Made by a program: the position numbers and the translations under genes. Positions 60,335 to 64,000 of a stretch of 64,000 nt of DNA are shown in pieces. The DNA is taken from contig CP064988.1 in assembly GCA_016699855.1 (NCBI GenBank), positions 806,001 through 870,000 of the forward strand, in the 5' to 3' direction. The first letter of the stretch is position 1; every line of letters begins with the position of its first letter. Below the pieces are notes generated by a model that was not told the origin of the DNA, ran no database searches, and saw only the letters and a list, made by a program, of their open reading frames with translations. This DNA is from Rhodospirillales bacterium. GTDB lineage: Bacteria > Pseudomonadota > Alphaproteobacteria > Reyranellales > Reyranellaceae.

Positions 60335-61858
60335 TCACGTGCGCGGCAACTGGTGCTTCAGCACCTTGCCGGTCGCGTTGTGCGGCAGCTCGTCGATGAA
60401 TCGGACCTCCTTCGGCACCTTGTATCGGGCGAGCTGGGAGCCGCAGTGGTCGATCACGGCGGCCTCGTCGAGGTTGGCGCCCGGCTTCAGGACGACGTAG
60501 GCCCGACCGATCTCGCCCCACTTCTCGTGCGGAATACCGACCACCGCGTTCTCAAGGACGCCGTCGAGCTGGAAGATCACGTTCTCGACCTCGGCGGGGT
60601 AGACGTTCTCGCCGCCAGAGATGAACATGTCCTTCCACCTATCGACGATGTAGTAGTAGCCGTCCTCGTCCTGGCGCGCCGCGTCGCCGGTGTGGAACCA
60701 GCCATCGGCCGTGAACGAGGTCCGGTTGGCCTCGGGACGGTTCCAGTAGCCCGGCGTCACCGTCGGCCCCTTGATCATCAGCTCGCCGGTCTCGCCGCGC
60801 GCGACCAGGTTTCCCTCCGGATCGCAGATCCGCAAGCCCACGTAGAGCGGCGGCAGGCCCGACGACCCGACCTTGGAGAGCGCCTTCTCGCCCGACAGCA
60901 TCAGGCCGAGCGGCCCGGTCTCGGTCATGCCCCAAGCCTGCTGCAGCTTGATGCCCTTGCGGCCGTACTTCTCGATCAGCGCCAATGGCGCCGCGGCGCC
61001 GCCTACTCCCATGCAGGCGATCCGCGACAGGTCGGCGGCGGCGAAGCCCGGCTCCTGCGCGAGCATCAGGAAGTTCGTCGGCACGCCGAGCAGATGGGTG
61101 ACGCCGAGCCGCTCGTCGGTGAGGATCTCCAGGAACCGGCGCGGATCGAAGCTCCGCATCACCAGATTGCATCCCCCGGTGTGGAAGGTCGGGTTGGCGT
61201 AGACGTTGAGACCGCCGGTGTGGAAGGTCGGCAGGAACACGAGGTTCCGCGTCGCGGCGGTCAGCCCGACCGTCATCGCGCAGTGGATGTTGTTGAACAC
61301 CGCCATGCGGTGGGTGATCTGCGCGCCCTTCGGGCGCCCCGTCGTGCCCGACGTGTACATGATCGTCCAGACGTCATCGAGATCGGGACGCGCGGCGTCC
61401 AGCGCGCCCGTGGCCGCCGCGAGGCCGGCCTCGTAGGCGCTGGCGCGTCCGTTGGCGAGGTTCGCGGTGCGCGGCACGCCTGCCAGCCTGGCGACCTCGA
61501 GCGCGGCGTCGGCGAACTCGTCTCCGTGTATCAGGGCCACCGGCCGCGCGTCGGCGCAGATGAACTCCAGCTCGGGAACCGCCAGACGCCAGTTGAGCGG
61601 CAGGAACACGGCGCCCAGCCGGCGGCACGCGAACTGCAGCTCGAACACGTCGGTGTCGTTCATGCTGAGCACGCCGACGCGGTCGCCGGCGCGGACCGCG
61701 AGCGAACGCGCGAGCCAGAGCGCCGCCCGCGTGATGCGATCGTCGAACTCGGCGTAGGTGAAGCGCCGGCCCGATTCGAGATCGTGCGCCGCCTCCGCCC
61801 ACGGCGCGAACCGCGCGTGATGGGCGATCCAGTCCTCGGCGATGATACCTGACGTCAT
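60335..61858 (-). CDS. AMP-binding acyl-CoA ligase
   Basis: This 507-aa ANL-family enzyme activates a carboxylic acid as acyl-AMP and then as a CoA thioester. The P-loop is TIMYTSGTTGRPKGAQ. A5-type motif is QQAWGMTETGPLG, A8 hinge is GYYYIVDRWKDMFISGGENVYPAEVE, and the A10 Lys is in ATGKVLKHQLPRT. The sequence resembles medium/long-chain or aryl acid CoA ligases; the substrate is unknown. The start is the ATG giving MTSGIIAEDWIAHHARF. It stands alone with 219 bp upstream in which I saw nothing. Confidence 0.92.
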   Translation of the reverse strand: MTSGIIAEDWIAHHARFAPWAEAAHDLESGRRFTYAEFDDRITRAALWLARSLAVRAGDRVGVLSMNDTDVFELQFACRRLGAVFLPLNWRLAVPELEFICADARPVALIHGDEFADAALEVARLAGVPRTANLANGRASAYEAGLAAATGALDAARPDLDDVWTIMYTSGTTGRPKGAQITHRMAVFNNIHCAMTVGLTAATRNLVFLPTFHTGGLNVYANPTFHTGGCNLVMRSFDPRRFLEILTDERLGVTHLLGVPTNFLMLAQEPGFAAADLSRIACMGVGGAAAPLALIEKYGRKGIKLQQAWGMTETGPLGLMLSGEKALSKVGSSGLPPLYVGLRICDPEGNLVARGETGELMIKGPTVTPGYWNRPEANRTSFTADGWFHTGDAARQDEDGYYYIVDRWKDMFISGGENVYPAEVENVIFQLDGVLENAVVGIPHEKWGEIGRAYVVLKPGANLDEAAVIDHCGSQLARYKVPKEVRFIDELPHNATGKVLKHQLPRT

Positions 61859-62077
61859 GCCTACCCTCTTCGACGTGCGAACGACGTTCCCGTGAAGGAC
61901 GACGGGAAGAGTGGATTTACGTGGCGGCGGTCGAGGCTGGCAAGCGTGACACCGTAGCCGGCGTCGGCGGCGCGGCGGACCGCGAGACCATCGCCCTCGT
62001 CCTGCCTGACGCGCCCGTGGACGGGGCCACAAGGCGAGCGACGGGGCGGAAAGCGCCCGGCCATGGAACGCCCCACG

Positions 62078-64000
62078 CTACCGCGCGCGCTCGAGCTCGC
62101 GCACGGTGGCGGCGACGGCGGGATCGTCCGGCAGGATCTCGGCCATCGTGCGCGCGTGGACGAGCGCCTGGGCGGGCGCGCCGCGCTCGCGGTTCAACGA
62201 CACCAGCGCGCCGAGCACGTCGATATCGTAGGGATGGCGCGCGACGGCCGCCTCCAAGGCCGCGAGCGCCTCGTCGCGGCGGCCGGCCGAGTGGAGCGCG
62301 ATGGCGTGGACGTAGGCGTAACGTGCGACGTCCGGCGCGGCCTCGGCGGCCGCGGCGAGTTCCTTCAGCGCGTCCGCCCGCTCGCCCTTCCGGACGAGCA
62401 GCAGCCCCAACGCGTGGCGCAGTTCCGCCGCGCGCGGGACCGCGGCGAGGCCGTCGCGCAACACCCTCTCGCCCTCCGCGTCGCGTCCTTCCTGCCGATG
62501 GAGGTCGGCCATGTTGACGTAGCCGCCGACGAAGCGGGAATCGAGCCGCAGCGCCTCGCGGTACGCCGCCCACGCCTCGAACCGCTTCCCCTGGCGCAGA
62601 TACAGATTGCCGAGGTTGACGTTGGTGGCGGGCCAGTCCGCCTCCTGGCGCAGCGACGCGAGGAGTTCCGCGACCGCTCTCTCGCGCGCCGCCCGCCGAG
62701 CCGGCGGAAACTGGGCGTCGGGGATATCGGCGAGCAGGCGGGCGGCCTCGATGCGCACGCCGCGCACGGAGTCGTCCACTAGCGCCGCCGCGGCCTCGAC
62801 GCGGACGGCCGGCGGAAACGGGTCCAGCATTCCCAGCGCGGCGATTCGCACGGCGGGATCGGGATCGCCCGACAAGACGCGCGCCAACGGCAGCAGCGCG
62901 GGCCGCATGTGGGCCTGCGCCGCCGTCGCCGCGGTCGCGCGCACGATCGCCGGCCGCGCCGGATCGCGCGCCAGGTCCAGCAGCGTCGGCAGGGCGCGCG
63001 CGCCTCCGGTCAGGACCGCGTGCAGGACCGGCCCGTGCTGCGGTCGATCGCGCCACGTCGTCCCGTACCATCCGTCCATCGCGGCGGCCGCCCATGCCGC
63101 GTCGCGGCCGGCGTGGCACGACACGCAGGCGTCGGGCGATCCGACCGCCGCGGAGATGTCCGGCCGCGGCACGCGGAAGCCATGGTCGCGCCGGGCGTCG
63201 ATCACCATGTATTTCTGCGCCGGCATGTGGCATTCGACGCACTCCGCGCCTTTGCTCCCCGCTGCGTGGAAATGGTGCCGCGGCGTGTCGAAGGCGGCGG
63301 GGTCGTGGCATTGGCCGCACACGCCCTTGCCTTCGATCCGCAGCTTCAGCGAATGCGGTTCGTGGCAGTCGACGCACGTCACGCCACGCTGGAACATCCG
63401 GCTCTGCAGGAACGAGCCCCAAGTGTAGACCTCGTCGCGTTGCTGGCCGTCGGCGTGATAGTTCGGCGGCAGCAGCGGCGCCAAACGATGGGTATCCTCG
63501 AGCGGAGCGCCCGGCGCGCCGCCCTCGGCGAGGGTCGAGCGCCGCGCGTGGCAGGCGGCGCAAACGTTCGCCACCGCCGCCTCCGGCGGCCGGTCGCGCT
63601 GGGCGATCGGCGCGCCGGTCGCGGGGAACCGCCACGCCTCGCCCCAGCGGCTGCGCAGCTGGACGACGAGTCCGTTGTCGCCGCGTGGACGGCCCGCCGC
63701 GCCGGACGGCCGCGCCCAATCGACGTGCCGCGACCCCGGCCCGTGGCACGCTTCGCACGCGACGTTGATCTCGCTGAACGTCGTCTGATACGTCCGCCGC
63801 GTGGCGTCGTAGTTCTTGCGGAGATTCGTCGAATGGCACTCCGCGCACTGCAGGTTCCAGTTCTGGTAAAGGCCGGTCCAGTGGAGCTGGTCGTCGTGCG
63901 CGATCCGCTCGCCGGGATAGAGGTGGAACCAGCGTTGCCCGCCCTCGTCCTTGGGCCGGCTGTCCCAGGCGGTGGTCAGCGCCTGGAAGCGTCCGCCGGG
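62078..64000 (-). CDS. Multihaem cytochrome c with HEAT and TPR repeats (5' end outside window)
   Basis: The frame is open to the right edge, so the N-terminus, including any signal peptide, is missing. The 640 visible residues carry seven CxxCH motifs: CAECH, CEACH, CAACH, CVDCH, CGQCH, CVECH and CVSCH, between 63,850 and 63,110. These are followed by HEAT-like repeats (PAVRIAALGMLDPFPPAVRVEAA ... GVRIEAARLLADIP) and C-terminal TPRs (NVNLGNLYLRQGKRFEAWAAYREALRLD and so on). Such proteins are periplasmic electron carriers of the cytochrome c-554/nitrite-reductase-like fold; the redox partner is unknown. Preceding residues GGQRWFHLYPGERI and LHWTGLYQNWNLQC are family-typical. Confidence 0.9.
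   Translation of the reverse strand, partial: PGGRFQALTTAWDSRPKDEGGQRWFHLYPGERIAHDDQLHWTGLYQNWNLQCAECHSTNLRKNYDATRRTYQTTFSEINVACEACHGPGSRHVDWARPSGAAGRPRGDNGLVVQLRSRWGEAWRFPATGAPIAQRDRPPEAAVANVCAACHARRSTLAEGGAPGAPLEDTHRLAPLLPPNYHADGQQRDEVYTWGSFLQSRMFQRGVTCVDCHEPHSLKLRIEGKGVCGQCHDPAAFDTPRHHFHAAGSKGAECVECHMPAQKYMVIDARRDHGFRVPRPDISAAVGSPDACVSCHAGRDAAWAAAAMDGWYGTTWRDRPQHGPVLHAVLTGGARALPTLLDLARDPARPAIVRATAATAAQAHMRPALLPLARVLSGDPDPAVRIAALGMLDPFPPAVRVEAAAALVDDSVRGVRIEAARLLADIPDAQFPPARRAARERAVAELLASLRQEADWPATNVNLGNLYLRQGKRFEAWAAYREALRLDSRFVGGYVNMADLHRQEGRDAEGERVLRDGLAAVPRAAELRHALGLLLVRKGERADALKELAAAAEAAPDVARYAYVHAIALHSAGRRDEALAALEAAVARHPYDIDVLGALVSLNRERGAPAQALVHARTMAEILPDDPAVAATVRELERAR

Overview
The window is a GC-rich (roughly 70%) gene-dense stretch of a proteobacterial chromosome. 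The sigma-32 gene with its RpoH box, the DUF6476-like/rluD/rpoH neighbourhood and the high GC content point to an alphaproteobacterium. No tRNA, rRNA, CRISPR array, transposase or phage gene was seen. Several small indels (in a gamma-glutamyltransferase, an aminotransferase and probably two other genes) may be mutations or assembly errors.

Layout. 1-4.4 kb: an edge-truncated M15-like protein, threonine aldolase, a VOC protein, a small membrane protein head-to-head with rluD, and rpoH preceded by a sigma-70-like promoter overlapped by a near-perfect CIRCE operator. 4.4-6.9 kb: a GDYXXLXY/DUF2157 membrane-protein pair framed by two large palindromic repeat elements. 7-10.8 kb: a 6PGDH-like dehydrogenase, an HpcH/HpaI aldolase and purA, with an AT-rich 14-bp palindrome and a structured, terminator-ended region upstream of purA. 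10.8-16.6 kb: exported proteins of unknown role, an HCCA-isomerase-like gene plus a decayed copy of its 3' end, an SDR and an iron-type alcohol dehydrogenase. 16.8-22.6 kb: a zinc-ribbon/cyclase/ATPase/TPR protein, a hypothetical, a phosphodiesterase and a GNAT. 22.6-34 kb: a frameshifted gamma-glutamyltransferase, a GH5 glycosidase, a GntP permease, and a five-gene peptide/opine ABC importer with an amidase. 34-37.2 kb: an FtsH paralogue with a zinc alcohol dehydrogenase.

37.4-53 kb is an F420 island. It holds fused CofG-CofH (FbiC), CofC, CofD and CofE, a protein that keeps the glucose-6-phosphate phosphate ligands of F420-dependent G6P dehydrogenase, and eight further luciferase-like (LLM) flavin/F420 oxidoreductases. 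Together these could make F420, reduce it at the expense of G6P and spend it in several LLM reductases.

53-57 kb: next to the island lies a MaoC-like hotdog protein and a two-gene operon whose second gene is a UGSC-family selenoprotein. Its in-frame TGA would normally be called a stop. A 7-bp hairpin with a GU-containing loop sits 12 nt after the TGA, as expected of a bacterial SECIS. An ABC-F ATPase follows.

57.5-64 kb: a possible 24-residue peptide gene with its own terminator, both subunits of an N,N-dimethylformamidase-type enzyme, an acyl-CoA ligase, and an edge-truncated multihaem cytochrome c fused to HEAT/TPR repeats. The main discoveries are the hidden selenoprotein with its SECIS, the complete F420 make-and-reduce set outside Actinobacteria and archaea, and the CIRCE operator on rpoH.
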